From assembly GCA_001803235.1 (NCBI GenBank), contig MHBL01000431.1, positions 1 to 64,000 of the forward strand: DNA of 64,000 nucleotides, given 5' to 3'. Made by a program: the position numbers and the translations under genes. Below are positions 51,961 through 62,081 of this stretch, piece after piece (the stretch's first letter is position 1; each line of letters starts with the position of its first letter). The notes beneath the pieces are model-generated. The model had not been told where the DNA came from. It did not search any database and saw nothing but the letters and a program-made list of their open reading frames with translations. The DNA comes from Lentisphaerae bacterium RIFOXYA12_64_32 (GTDB lineage: Bacteria > Verrucomicrobiota > Lentisphaeria > Oligosphaerales > YB12-FULL-65-16).

Positions 51961-52001
51961 AGAAAAGAGCGCCACACGGGGGGGGAGCCCAGTGTGGCGC
52001 T
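51961..52001 (-). terminator. Terminator of the ATP synthase transcription unit
   Basis: AGCGCCACAC and GTGTGGCGCT form a perfect 10-bp stem around a G-rich loop. On the minus strand CTTTTCT follows directly. It lies about 40 bases after the stop of the gene at 52041-53027. Confidence 0.75.
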
Positions 52002-52040
52002 TGAGTATCGACGACCAGAGTTCCGACGCGAGGACGACGG

Positions 52041-53027
52041 CTACTCTTCCGCTTCCGGTTCCTCCGGAACATCCACCTTCTCGCGGGCCTGATGTTCCAC
52101 GTCCGGCTCTTCCTCCGGCGGCTTGATTTCGGTCGCATCGTCTTCTTTGCCCGGCAGAACTGCCCGGCCCCGATTGGCGCGGTAGCAGAGGAACAGCCCC
52201 GCCAGCCTGGTCTTCATGGCGTCCAGAACGGCGACGCCGGACTTGACACCCTGGAGTTTGTCGCCTTCGCCGGTATCTTCGCCAGCGATGCCCTGCATGT
52301 AGGCGGCAAAGCGATCTTTGGTCTGCTGCAGCATGTCGTAGTAAAGGGACGTGCCTGTGTCGCCATGCTCAGCCAGGAAGGACCAATGGACCAAGGTCTG
52401 TCGCTGTGCCATCTCTTTCCGCGTCAGAGGCCCGTGGGGCTTGGCGAGGTGACGGATCTGCTCCTGCAGGTCTCCCACGGCCGCGATGAGGTGATCGTTC
52501 AGGTAGTTGTCCATTTCCTTTTCGATCACCTCAAGAAAGACCGTGACCAAGGCTTCCCCCATCTCCTCCTGGCGCAGATTCCCGTACTCGAGCTTGAGGC
52601 GTTGGGCGTCCTCTCGGATGAAATCCGTAAAAGCGGGCAGGATTTGCTCTTCGATCTCCTGGGCAAGGAGGTCGCCAAAGCCGTCAAGGATATCCCGCGT
52701 CTTCTTCTCGATGCCCGGCAGAGCGGTATCGAGGACAAAGCCGACGGTCGTCTTCGCATAGCTGTCGGCGTCGTTTTTCAGCTGGTCCACCAGTTCCTGG
52801 CGCTTGACCGGCAGGTTCTCGTTCAGCCATGCCCCAATCTGCTCGGCCACGGCCTTGCGGGACGTCAGATCCCGAATGGCGCTGACGACAAACGAGGTGT
52901 ATCCCGCCACCAGCAGGATCAGGATGGCATAGACGATGATGACCGTGCGGATCTTGCCCTCCATCTTCCGTTCCTGGGCTGCCACCATATCTTCGAGGGC
53001 TTTGAGTCTCTCAGTTGCGGTACTCAT
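52041..53027 (-). CDS. Membrane coiled-coil protein downstream of the ATP synthase (second of a pair)
   Basis: This 328-residue protein starts at ATG 53027 (MSTATERLKALEDMVA) with GAGG upstream. One membrane helix lies at about 27-50 (TVIIVYAILILLVAGYTSFV). The rest is helical: QELVDQLKNDADSYAKTTVG, then DILDGFGDLLAQEIEEQILP, then HLIAAVGDLQEQIRHLA. An acidic Glu/Pro tail ends it. It resembles the neighbour at 53080-53850 in layout, so the two may be ancient paralogues. I recognise no family. It could scaffold or tether a complex at the membrane. Confidence 0.65.
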   Translation of the reverse strand: MSTATERLKALEDMVAAQERKMEGKIRTVIIVYAILILLVAGYTSFVVSAIRDLTSRKAVAEQIGAWLNENLPVKRQELVDQLKNDADSYAKTTVGFVLDTALPGIEKKTRDILDGFGDLLAQEIEEQILPAFTDFIREDAQRLKLEYGNLRQEEMGEALVTVFLEVIEKEMDNYLNDHLIAAVGDLQEQIRHLAKPHGPLTRKEMAQRQTLVHWSFLAEHGDTGTSLYYDMLQQTKDRFAAYMQGIAGEDTGEGDKLQGVKSGVAVLDAMKTRLAGLFLCYRANRGRAVLPGKEDDATEIKPPEEEPDVEHQAREKVDVPEEPEAEE

Positions 53028-53079
53028 ATCTGATAACCTCCCGGTATTTTCAGGTTGGCTCTATACCTACACCGTTCGC

Positions 53080-53850
53080 CTACTTGGCCTTCTCATTGCC
53101 CAACTCGGGCTTGAGTTCGTACACCAGAAGGTCGACCAGATCTTCGAGAAACAAACTTTCGACTTCCTCGATGGTGCGCTGCTCCCGTATGTTCTCCTGG
53201 GCCATCTCCCGAATCTGGGCCTTGAGTTGCTCCAGGCTTGCGGCAACCAGGGCGATGCGGTCCTCGATCGCCTCGTGAAGCTTCTCGATAAATACGCCCT
53301 GAGAATGCTCGATCTGGTTCTGGAGCTCCTTTGCCGACGTGTCCGGGAAGATGCGCTGCAGTTCACCGCCCATGTTCTCGATCCCCTTGGTCAGGGACTC
53401 GGACAGACGACCCTCGATACTGCGCTGCATGTGCGCGGAAAGACGATCACCCATCTCCAGAACCATCTTCTCGGCCCGTGGCCGATTCGCGACGATCTCC
53501 TGGGTGAGTTTCTCCTGCATCGTGGGCAGGACTTCTCCCCAGAGTTGGGTGGCAAACATATTGGCCTGCTCTTCGATGATGCTCTTGGCCTTGGACTCCT
53601 CCATCAGCTGCGTGATAAGTTCCCGGCGCTGAGCGTCGTCCCTGAGCGCTTGGACGTAGGTCTGGTTGAAGTGCGCGCTTAGCCGGTAGACGAAGAGCCC
53701 GAGGAAGAGCAAAAGCAGCAAGACCCCCACCAGGGAACAGTACGCAAACTTCTTCCGCAGTGCCTCAATGTTGCGAAGCTTGGCTTCCACAGCTTCCAGC
53801 TTCGTGACCAAGGCCGCATCGGCTTCCGCGGGGTTCTGTTTCTCCGCCAT
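53080..53850 (-). CDS. Membrane coiled-coil protein downstream of the ATP synthase (first of a pair)
   Basis: This 256-residue protein starts at ATG 53850 (MAEKQNPAEADAALVT) behind GGAGG. A membrane helix lies at about 37-56 (YCSLVGVLLLLLFLGLFVYR). A long periplasmic or cytoplasmic coiled coil follows, with LITQLMEESKAKSIIEEQAN and SIEGRLSESLTKGIENMGGE. It lies 268 bases after atpC and 52 bases before its look-alike partner. I recognise no family. No other ATP synthase operon I know carries such a pair. Confidence 0.65.
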   Translation of the reverse strand: MAEKQNPAEADAALVTKLEAVEAKLRNIEALRKKFAYCSLVGVLLLLLFLGLFVYRLSAHFNQTYVQALRDDAQRRELITQLMEESKAKSIIEEQANMFATQLWGEVLPTMQEKLTQEIVANRPRAEKMVLEMGDRLSAHMQRSIEGRLSESLTKGIENMGGELQRIFPDTSAKELQNQIEHSQGVFIEKLHEAIEDRIALVAASLEQLKAQIREMAQENIREQRTIEEVESLFLEDLVDLLVYELKPELGNEKAK

Positions 53851-54118
53851 GTGGACCTCCTCAGGGTTGCTTTCTGTTAAATCACGGCTTTTACGACGTC
53901 ATCAGGCAGAAACAAGCCCATCCCTCTGCGTCCCCTCGCCCCTACCGGATCCGCAGTGACGCCGATTCCTCTCAGCCTGCGGTGCCGCGTGGTCTCAGCC
54001 AGTCGCCCGAAACCACACGCCCTGCAACCTTCACGATGCCCCGCAATCATGTACCGTTTACCATACCAGACAAAAACGGTGGGGTCAAACGGAACTTGAG
54101 AGCCAGGCCGGCTGTCGT

Positions 54119-54532
54119 CTATCGCCCGTGCATCCGCCGTTTGACGTTGAGCTGCGCCAGAGACTTGGACAGAGTGGCGCTGACCGTGGCAGCTTCTTCG
54201 TCACTGAGCTTCTGGTGCAAACGTTTCTCCGCCTGCTGCCGGGCTTCCTCCGCCTTGGCTTCGTCGATACTGGCCGCCTCGATGGCCATGTCGGTAACGA
54301 CGGCCACCGTGTCGGTGGTCACCATGACAAAGCCCTCGCCGACGGCCAGAATCTCTTCTTTGCCTTTTCGCAGGAGGGTCAGTTCGCCGGGCACCAGAAT
54401 CGTCACCAGGGGCACATGTCCCGGGTACACCATGATCTCGCCGTCGGCGGACGGCAGGGAGATGGCTTCGATCTCCTCGGTCAACTCGCGGCTCTCAGGG
54501 GTCACGAGTTCCAGTTTCATGGTGGCCGGCAT
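54119..54532 (-). CDS. atpC: ATP synthase epsilon subunit
   Basis: This 137-residue protein starts at ATG 54532 (MPATMKLELVTPESRE). The beta-sandwich domain is typical: SLPSADGEIMVYPGHVPLVT near 26-45, then ILAVGEGFVMVTTDTVAVVT. A C-terminal helical hairpin spans about 85-135. Epsilon joins the central stalk of F1 and inhibits ATP hydrolysis. It lies 29 bases after atpD, in the usual place, and is the last atp gene. Confidence 0.93.
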   Translation of the reverse strand: MPATMKLELVTPESRELTEEIEAISLPSADGEIMVYPGHVPLVTILVPGELTLLRKGKEEILAVGEGFVMVTTDTVAVVTDMAIEAASIDEAKAEEARQQAEKRLHQKLSDEEAATVSATLSKSLAQLNVKRRMHGR

Positions 54533-54561
54533 GACGTCCTCCGACCCGGCACAGGCCGGTC

Positions 54562-55968
54562 CTACTCTTTGATCTCCTCGATCGCGCCCTTCATGTAGAA
54601 GTTGCCTTCCGGCACTTCGTCATGCTTGCCGTCGAGGATCTCCTTGAACCCGCGCACGGTCTCGGCCACAGGCACTTGGCGTCCCGGGCGTCCCGTAAAC
54701 ACCTCAGCCACGGAGAACGGCTGGCTGAGGAACCGCTGGATCTTGCGGGCGCGGTAAACGGTCAGTTTGTCGTCTGGGGAAAGCTCGTCCATGCCGAGGA
54801 TGGCGATGATGTCCTGCAAGTCCTTGTAGCGCTGGAGCACCCGTTGCACACCGCGGGCCACTTCGTAGTGCTCCTCGCCGACAATCTCGGGAGTCAGGGC
54901 GCGCGACGTGGACGACAGCGGATCGACCGCCGGGTAGATGCCCAGTTCGGCGATTGAGCGTTCGAGCACGATGGTGGCATCGAGATGCGCAAACGTCGTT
55001 GCCGGCGCCGGATCGGTCAGGTCATCGGCCGGGACGTACACCGCCTGGAATGAGGTGATGGAGCCCTTGTTGGTCGAGGTGATACGTTCCTGCAGCGCGC
55101 CCATTTCACTGGCAAGTGTGGGTTGGTAGCCGACGGCGCTCGGGGTTCGCCCCAGCAACGCTGAGACCTCGGAACCGGCTTGCGAAAAACGGAAAATGTT
55201 ATCGACAAAGAGCAGCACGTCCTGGTTCTTCACGTCGCGGAAATACTCGGCGATGGTCAGCGCGGCCAACCCGACACGCAGGCGTGCCCCGGGCGGTTCG
55301 TTCATCTGGCCGTAGACCAGGGCGACCTTCGACTTGCCCAGATCCTTCTGGTTGATGACGCCGGCCGTGGACATCTCGCTGTAAAGGTCGTTGCCTTCAC
55401 GCGTCCGCTCGCCTACGCCCGCAAAAACCGAGTAGCCGCCGTGCTGTTTGGCGATGTTGTTGATCAGTTCCATGATGACCACGGTCTTGCCCACGCCCGC
55501 ACCGCCAAAGGCGCCGATCTTGCCGCCCTTCAGGAACGGGCAGATCAGGTCGATCACCTTGATACCGGTCGTCAGCACCTCCGGGGAGGTAGACTGTTCG
55601 ATCAGGGTCGGGGCCGGCCGGTGGATGGGCCAACGTTCGGTGGCGGGGACCGGGCCACGCTCGTCGACCGGCTGGCCGATGACACTCAGCACCCGCCCCA
55701 TGATGCCTTCTCCCACCGGGACCGTGATGGCCGACCCGGTGTCCGTCACCGTCTGGCCGCGCCGCAGTCCGTCCGTGGAACTCATGGCTACCGCGCGGAC
55801 CCATTTGCCGCCGAGGTGCTGTTCCACCTCCAGGGTCAGGGGCGCTTCCTCGCCGCCGCCGGTGCCGTCGACCGTCAGGGCGTTAAAAAGTGGCGGCAAG
55901 TCCCCGACCTCGGGGAACTCAACGTCCACCACCGGGCCGATGATCTGAACGATTTTACCCGTGCTCAT
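54562..55968 (-). CDS. atpD: ATP synthase beta subunit
   Basis: This 468-residue protein starts at ATG 55968 (MSTGKIVQIIGPVVDV). It is the catalytic subunit of F1. The P-loop GGAGVGKT is at 155-162, the catalytic glutamate lies in GVGERTREGNDLY, and ALLGRTPSAVGYQPTLASEM and DDLTDPAPATTFAHLDA follow. Length and motifs are normal. It lies 75 bases after atpG. Confidence 0.96.
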   Translation of the reverse strand: MSTGKIVQIIGPVVDVEFPEVGDLPPLFNALTVDGTGGGEEAPLTLEVEQHLGGKWVRAVAMSSTDGLRRGQTVTDTGSAITVPVGEGIMGRVLSVIGQPVDERGPVPATERWPIHRPAPTLIEQSTSPEVLTTGIKVIDLICPFLKGGKIGAFGGAGVGKTVVIMELINNIAKQHGGYSVFAGVGERTREGNDLYSEMSTAGVINQKDLGKSKVALVYGQMNEPPGARLRVGLAALTIAEYFRDVKNQDVLLFVDNIFRFSQAGSEVSALLGRTPSAVGYQPTLASEMGALQERITSTNKGSITSFQAVYVPADDLTDPAPATTFAHLDATIVLERSIAELGIYPAVDPLSSTSRALTPEIVGEEHYEVARGVQRVLQRYKDLQDIIAILGMDELSPDDKLTVYRARKIQRFLSQPFSVAEVFTGRPGRQVPVAETVRGFKEILDGKHDEVPEGNFYMKGAIEEIKE

Positions 55969-56043
55969 AGCCGACTCCGGTCCGTTGCGTTTCCAGTTTC
56001 TTCTCGTATAGAGTACCGTGCGACTCCGCCAACGGTCTCCGGC

Positions 56044-56940
56044 TCAAACGCCCGCCAAAGCGGCGGTCGTGATGTCCAACAGTTCCTTGGTGATCGCCGC
56101 CTGACGCATCTTGTTGCTGGTCAGCGTGAGGTGGTGGATCAGGTCCTCGGCATTGTCCGTGGCGTTCTTCATCGACACCATGCGGGCACTGTACTCGCTG
56201 GCCCGTGATTCCAGCATCATTTGGAAGATCTCATAGTTCAGTGCGTAGGGCAGCAAGAGGTCGAGCACGTGGGGCGCGCTCGGCTCGAACTTGAACTCCG
56301 TGGCGCCCCCCATGTGCACCTCTTCGGCCACCGGCTCGGAGAACCCCTTCTCGCCCTTGAGATCCGCGCAGCAACGCCGCGGCTCGCCGATCGGCAGCAA
56401 ATCCCAAACCACCGGCTTCTGGGAGACCGTGGAAATGAAATCGGTGAACAGCACCTGCACCCGCTGCACCTCGTCCTTGAGGAACAGGTCCTGGGCGAAC
56501 TTGGACACCGCACGCGCATCGGCAAAGTGCGGCCGGTCGTGCATGGCGAACTCGGCCAGGAGGGTTCGACGCAAACGGGTCACCGCCTGCCCGGCCTTCT
56601 TGCCCACAGCCACATAGACCGTGGTCACCGGGTCGTGCTTCATGGCCTCCCGCACCAGGTTGCTGACCAGCGGGCCGCACAGCCCCTTGTCCGGACTGAT
56701 GACGATCAGGGCCGACTTGCGCACCGGGCGCTGCTCCATGAGCGGCGGCCGGAAATCCCCGACGTGGCGCAGCGCCTGCGCCATGACCGAGTAGAGCAAC
56801 CGGGCATAGTCACGGCTGTCCATGGCCGCCTGCTGCGCGCGGCGCATCTTCGACGCCGCCACCAACTGCATGGCCTTGGTGATCTTGGCCGTGTTGCGGA
56901 CCGACTTGATGCGTCGGCGTATGTCCCGAACACTCGGCAT
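56044..56940 (-). CDS. atpG: ATP synthase gamma subunit
   Basis: This 298-residue protein starts at ATG 56940 (MPSVRDIRRRIKSVRN). The N-terminal helix (IKSVRNTAKITKAMQLVAAS) and C-terminal helix (ENATDNAEDLI-type; LTSNKMRQAAITKELLDITT) form the rotating coiled coil. SPDKGLCGPL lies near 86. This is the rotor shaft of F1. Length is normal; it lies 77 bases after atpA. Confidence 0.95.
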   Translation of the reverse strand: MPSVRDIRRRIKSVRNTAKITKAMQLVAASKMRRAQQAAMDSRDYARLLYSVMAQALRHVGDFRPPLMEQRPVRKSALIVISPDKGLCGPLVSNLVREAMKHDPVTTVYVAVGKKAGQAVTRLRRTLLAEFAMHDRPHFADARAVSKFAQDLFLKDEVQRVQVLFTDFISTVSQKPVVWDLLPIGEPRRCCADLKGEKGFSEPVAEEVHMGGATEFKFEPSAPHVLDLLLPYALNYEIFQMMLESRASEYSARMVSMKNATDNAEDLIHHLTLTSNKMRQAAITKELLDITTAALAGV

Positions 56941-57017
56941 AACGTTCCCGTGCTCCTGTCCCGCTACCGCGTCACACCCGCATCGGGCCCCGGCAGGCGC
57001 CCGACGTTGCCTCTGGA

Positions 57018-58556
<1,539 letters not shown>

Positions 58557-58566
58557 AATGGCCCCG

Positions 58567-58971
58567 TCACTGCATGCCGCCGAAGCGGTTCTTGAGTTCA
58601 ACCAAACGCCCTTGGATGCTGTCGTCAATCACGTCGCTGCCAACCTGGATGCGGACTCCGCCAATCAACTCGGGATTGTCGCGGAAACGGACATCGGTCA
58701 GGGCGGGGAAACGGCCCCTGAGCCAACCCGCCATGGCCGTCTGCGTCGCCGCCGACAAGGGTGCGGCGCACTCGACGTCCGCGGTGCGCTGCGCCAGATC
58801 GAGGCGCCAACGCCTCAGCAGTTCGCGAGCCAGCCCTTGCCAGCCGATCGGTTGCTGCTCGAGGATCAGCTCAATGGCCGCCCTGAGCCGCTCGCCGTCG
58901 GCCACACCACCGACCTGACAGGCGCGCCACAGACGCGCTGCCAGCTTCTGTTCTGCACGCCGGCCCTTCAT
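58567..58971 (-). CDS. atpH: ATP synthase delta subunit, short form
   Basis: This 134-residue protein starts at ATG 58971 (MKGRRAEQKLAARLWR), overlapping atpF by 4 bases. Its C-terminus LIGGVRIQVGSDVIDDSIQG is characteristic of delta (OSCP). At 134 residues it is much shorter than the usual 175-180, and the helical N-terminal domain that grips the alpha subunits is reduced. No frameshift is seen in the overlap. Either this lineage has a compact delta or part is supplied elsewhere. The call rests on position and the C-terminal motif. Confidence 0.85.
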   Translation of the reverse strand: MKGRRAEQKLAARLWRACQVGGVADGERLRAAIELILEQQPIGWQGLARELLRRWRLDLAQRTADVECAAPLSAATQTAMAGWLRGRFPALTDVRFRDNPELIGGVRIQVGSDVIDDSIQGRLVELKNRFGGMQ

Positions 58972-59516
58972 GCGGGCAGGTTCCTCATCGTTTCAGCGGC
59001 AAGACGCTCTTGGTCCTGCGGGGTGAACGTCTGACGCGCGACCCGCTCGGCCATCTGCACCGCCAGGCGGCCGACTTCGCACTGCAACTCCTCGCGGAGC
59101 CGAGCCACGTCCCGGGCCGCGGCCTCGCGCGCCTGGGCGAGAACGCGGTCAGCCTCCTCGCGGACACGCTTCAACTCCACATCGCGAAGTTGGGCTGCTG
59201 CCTGTTTCGCTTCCTCCAGGATTCGGTCGGCGCGCGCCCCGGCTTCCTGCAGAACGCGCTGCCGATCTGCTTCGGCCTTGGCCAGTTCCTGGCGCACGCG
59301 CTCCGCGTCCGCCTGCATCTGCGCAATCCGCTTCCGCCGCTCCTCCAGCATCGCCAGAACAGGGCCATACGCGAAGCGCTTCAGCACCAGCATGACGATG
59401 GCGAAGCAGGCCAGATTAGCGAGAAAAATGCGCGCGTCAATACCGAGTGTGTGGCTGATCTCGCCCACGGCCTCGGTCAGGCCACCGGCACTGGCCAGAA
59501 CGGTGAAGTTCGGCAT
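58968..59516 (-). CDS. atpF: ATP synthase b subunit
   Basis: This 182-residue protein starts at ATG 59516 (MPNFTVLASAGGLTEA) with AAGGAGCAAGTT upstream. A single membrane helix lies at about 29-48 (IFLANLACFAIVMLVLKRFA), then a long charged coiled coil (ERRKRIAQMQADAERVRQEL and onward) forms the peripheral stalk. Its last 4 bases overlap atpH, and atpE ends 68 bases upstream of it. Confidence 0.94.
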   Translation of the reverse strand: MPNFTVLASAGGLTEAVGEISHTLGIDARIFLANLACFAIVMLVLKRFAYGPVLAMLEERRKRIAQMQADAERVRQELAKAEADRQRVLQEAGARADRILEEAKQAAAQLRDVELKRVREEADRVLAQAREAAARDVARLREELQCEVGRLAVQMAERVARQTFTPQDQERLAAETMRNLPA

Positions 59517-59584
59517 AACTTGCTCCTTCGGTTGCCGCGGATACCCAAATGGTATGGACGGATCTGCCGTCCCCATGAGCCGCG

Positions 59585-59794
59585 TCAGCCTCCGAACGTC
59601 TTGCCCAGCAAGAGCGCGACAAAGAAGATCGCTTCGGCCAAGGCCGCCATCAGGATCCCGAGAACCATGATCTTATTGGAAGCGCCGGGGTTGCGGCCCA
59701 CTGCCGCGACGGCCGACATCCCGATCATCCCGATGCCGATAGCCGCCCCGAGCGCTGCAAGCGCGATGTGGATGTTGCCTGACAGGTTTCCCAT
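59585..59794 (-). CDS. atpE: ATP synthase c subunit
   Basis: This 69-residue protein starts at ATG 59794 (MGNLSGNIHIALAALG) behind GGAAGGAG. Two membrane helices are joined by the polar loop RNPGASN. The first has the glycine pattern (ALGAAIGIGMIGMSAVAAVG), the second the ion-binding glutamate in ALAEAIFFVALLL. The residue after it is Ala, and no Gln sits in helix 1, so proton rather than sodium coupling is likely. Confidence 0.95.
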   Translation of the reverse strand: MGNLSGNIHIALAALGAAIGIGMIGMSAVAAVGRNPGASNKIMVLGILMAALAEAIFFVALLLGKTFGG

Positions 59795-59846
59795 GATGAC
59801 CACTCCTTCCTTGAACGGACTTGCGGCCCCGCGGCCCAATACTCTA

Positions 59847-60758
59847 TTAATGTTGCGCAGGATGCGCACCGTCACCGGTCGACTCGCCCGACTCCTCGTG
59901 TTGGCACATCAGGAGCGTGAAAGCGGCCGCCAGCAGCATGAACACCGTGGCCTGGATCAATCCCACCAAGATCTCCAGGAAATACCCGAGAACGGCCACG
60001 AGCCAACCGCCGTGCTTGAACATCAGAAGGGTTTCCATCAGGTTCTCGCCGGCGTAAATGTTGCCATAGAGACGGAAGGTGAAGGCCAACGGCCGCACGA
60101 GCAGAACCTGGAAGACCTCGACGAGGCCGACGAAGAAGAAGAGAAGCGTCATCAGTCCGAGCATCCAACCCTTCATACCGCCCTTGGGTGCGAACAGGTG
60201 CTTGATCATGCCGACCGGCCCCTGCTCCTGCAACGACCACACAAACCACATGACGGTGAAGAACAGCGCAAACCCCAAGGTCATGTTGACATCCGCATTG
60301 GCGCCACGCATCAGCGGTTCGGTGACCTTGAACCCATGCGGCGTCTGTACGCCCCAGCCGATGCTGCCGCCGCCAGGCAGGAGCCCCACCCAGTTGGTCA
60401 TCAGGATGAAGATGAAAAGCGTGGCCAGGACCCAGAACGTGCGCTTCACCAGGTGTGGCCCCAGAAAACCCTCGAGGAATTCGTACAAGGACTCGACCAG
60501 CCACTCGACGAAATTCTGCAACCGCCCCGGGACAAAGGTCATCTTGCGAGTGGCCAATTGCGCGACGAGGACAATCAGGGCGCCCGCCGCGATGCACTCG
60601 ATCATCGAATTGGTGATCGGGATGCCGCAGAGGTCGAAGAGCCGCTGTGATTCCAGAGGCAGCCCGTGGTGAGCTTCGCCGGTCTCGGAGGCACAGGCGC
60701 TCCACGCCGGCAGCGCCGTGGCGGCCCACACTATCAGTTGGCGTCCTGTCGTACGCAT
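59847..60758 (-). CDS. atpB: ATP synthase a subunit
   Basis: This 303-residue protein starts at ATG 60758 (MRTTGRQLIVWAATAL), which gives a signal-peptide-like lead; an ATG at 60788 adds 10 residues, and neither has a strong Shine-Dalgarno. Several membrane helices are clear (ALIVLVAQLA, TFWVLATLFIFILMTNWVG, MLGLMTLLFFFVGLVEVFQV). FTFRLYGNIYAGENLMETLL carries the essential arginine of the proton channel. It is the first gene of the atp operon. Confidence 0.93.
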   Translation of the reverse strand: MRTTGRQLIVWAATALPAWSACASETGEAHHGLPLESQRLFDLCGIPITNSMIECIAAGALIVLVAQLATRKMTFVPGRLQNFVEWLVESLYEFLEGFLGPHLVKRTFWVLATLFIFILMTNWVGLLPGGGSIGWGVQTPHGFKVTEPLMRGANADVNMTLGFALFFTVMWFVWSLQEQGPVGMIKHLFAPKGGMKGWMLGLMTLLFFFVGLVEVFQVLLVRPLAFTFRLYGNIYAGENLMETLLMFKHGGWLVAVLGYFLEILVGLIQATVFMLLAAAFTLLMCQHEESGESTGDGAHPAQH

Positions 60759-60829
60759 ACAGAGAACCCCGAAACCCACCTTCAGCATCTACCCAACAAC
60801 GGTCACCCGGGACGTCCGTCTCCTGCCGG

Positions 60830-61285
60830 TCACGTTTCTTCCTTGCGAATGAAATCCAGTATGGCTTCCGCGGTCTCGGCGAAACGAATCTCGGAGATGA
60901 AACCGGGGATTGAAAACAGCCGTGATATTTCCGCCAGGGCTTCGATGTGGGGCCCCGGGTTGCCGACTTCCGCAAAGACCATCAATACCACGTAAACCGG
61001 TTCACCATCCAGCGAGTCGTAGTCGATGCCCGTCTTCGACACGCCCAGCGCCATCATCAGGCTCCGGGCCTCCTCCAGCTTGCCATGCGGCAACGCCAGC
61101 CACTTGGCAATGCCGGTACTCATCTTGGCTTCGCGCTCAAACAAGGCCTGTAGCGCGGCCTCGCGGTCCTGGATCAGGCCGCGATCGACAAAGAGGTCGA
61201 GCATCTCCTCGAAAACGTCTTCCTTCTCCTTGGCCTGCAACCCCACCTTCAGGAACGGAGGCTGCAGCAACTCTGAGATTCTCAT
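60830..61285 (-). CDS. ptsN: EIIA(Ntr)-like phosphotransferase protein
   Basis: This 151-residue protein starts at ATG 61285 (MRISELLQPPFLKVGL). It is a PTS EIIA domain of the fructose/nitrogen type, with the phosphorylated histidine in WLALPHGKLEEARS near 80-93. MRISELL at the start fits PtsN. It lies 71 bases upstream of atpB, in the same direction, with no other PTS gene near. A regulatory role, phosphorylated by an EI(Ntr)/NPr-type cascade, is likely. Confidence 0.8.
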   Translation of the reverse strand: MRISELLQPPFLKVGLQAKEKEDVFEEMLDLFVDRGLIQDREAALQALFEREAKMSTGIAKWLALPHGKLEEARSLMMALGVSKTGIDYDSLDGEPVYVVLMVFAEVGNPGPHIEALAEISRLFSIPGFISEIRFAETAEAILDFIRKEET

Positions 61286-61681
61286 AATACACACACCCGA
61301 GCGCCTTAAGGCTGCATCTGGCAGGAACATCAAACGTGAGGCCGCTCGTCACTAACGCAACAAACGTGCCTGACCGGCCCCAATGGGACATGATTTGACG
61401 GCGGCGACGCGGGACAGAAATCTACGTCAGCCAAGACGGATCGTCTGCGTATGGGATACATGACGCCCGCCGGCCCAACACCCCGCATCCCGCCTTCCGC
61501 CAGGGGCGGACTTGCGAGAACTGCTCGACAAGAATGGGCTACTGTATAGCGCCAATTTCCGAAAGCAAGATTGCCGACCGCGGCGAGGTGAAGTGTCAGT
61601 GAAGGGTGAAGCATAGACCCCTGCCACCTCATGTGACAGGTGAATGGGTTCATCTTTGGTTACTGCGCCGCACCGTGCCCT

Positions 61682-61732
61682 CTCTTCCCTTGTCCCCCGT
61701 CCGCCGGCGGCGGACGGGGGACAAGGGAAGAG
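61682..61732. repeat. Perfect 24-bp inverted repeat with a 3-base loop
   Basis: CTCTTCCCTTGTCCCCCGTC continues to CC, then GGC, then its exact reverse complement. The RNA would form a very stable hairpin on either strand. It may stop transcription from carB or be a dispersed repeat. Confidence 0.6.
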
Positions 61733-61863
61733 GGGGGGCCTACGTTTGGCGGGCGAACCCGATTCACCCGTGGCGCAAGGCCGCGGGGGTCTCACACATG
61801 GGCCAGCACACCGTCGTTCCACCCGCGACTCCCATGTTACTCGCGGGCTGCGGTAGAGTGGCC

Positions 61864-61903
61864 GGAGCGGCTCGCTCCGGCACCCGCGGGAGCGAGCCGC
61901 TCC
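61864..61903. repeat. GGAGCGGCTCGCTCC inverted repeat
   Basis: A 15-bp arm (GGAGCGGCTCGCTCC) and its reverse complement (GGAGCGAGCCGCTCC) are separated by 10 bases. Repeats of this look are scattered in some PVC genomes, as I recall; that is not checked here. Confidence 0.5.
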
Positions 61904-62081
61904 CGCCACGTTGCCAGAACGACCCGGACAAACCGTGAGTAACGCCCACACATGATCGGACGCATCCGCCCGGGGGGCGCTGACGCATCATCGGCGCGGT
62001 CGGAGGAGAAGACCTCCAGCCCCTGCACGTCCGGACGGCAGGAGCTGGGGGGTCTGAAACCGAAGGCCGGCAGTGCGCCCC

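Larger units (their letters stand above)
61286..62081. other. Gap with large palindromic repeats
   Basis: No gene. Two striking inverted repeats lie here (61682-61732 and 61864-61903). The rest is unremarkable. The promoter for the EIIA-atp unit should lie near 61290-61400; no clear consensus is seen. Confidence 0.5.
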
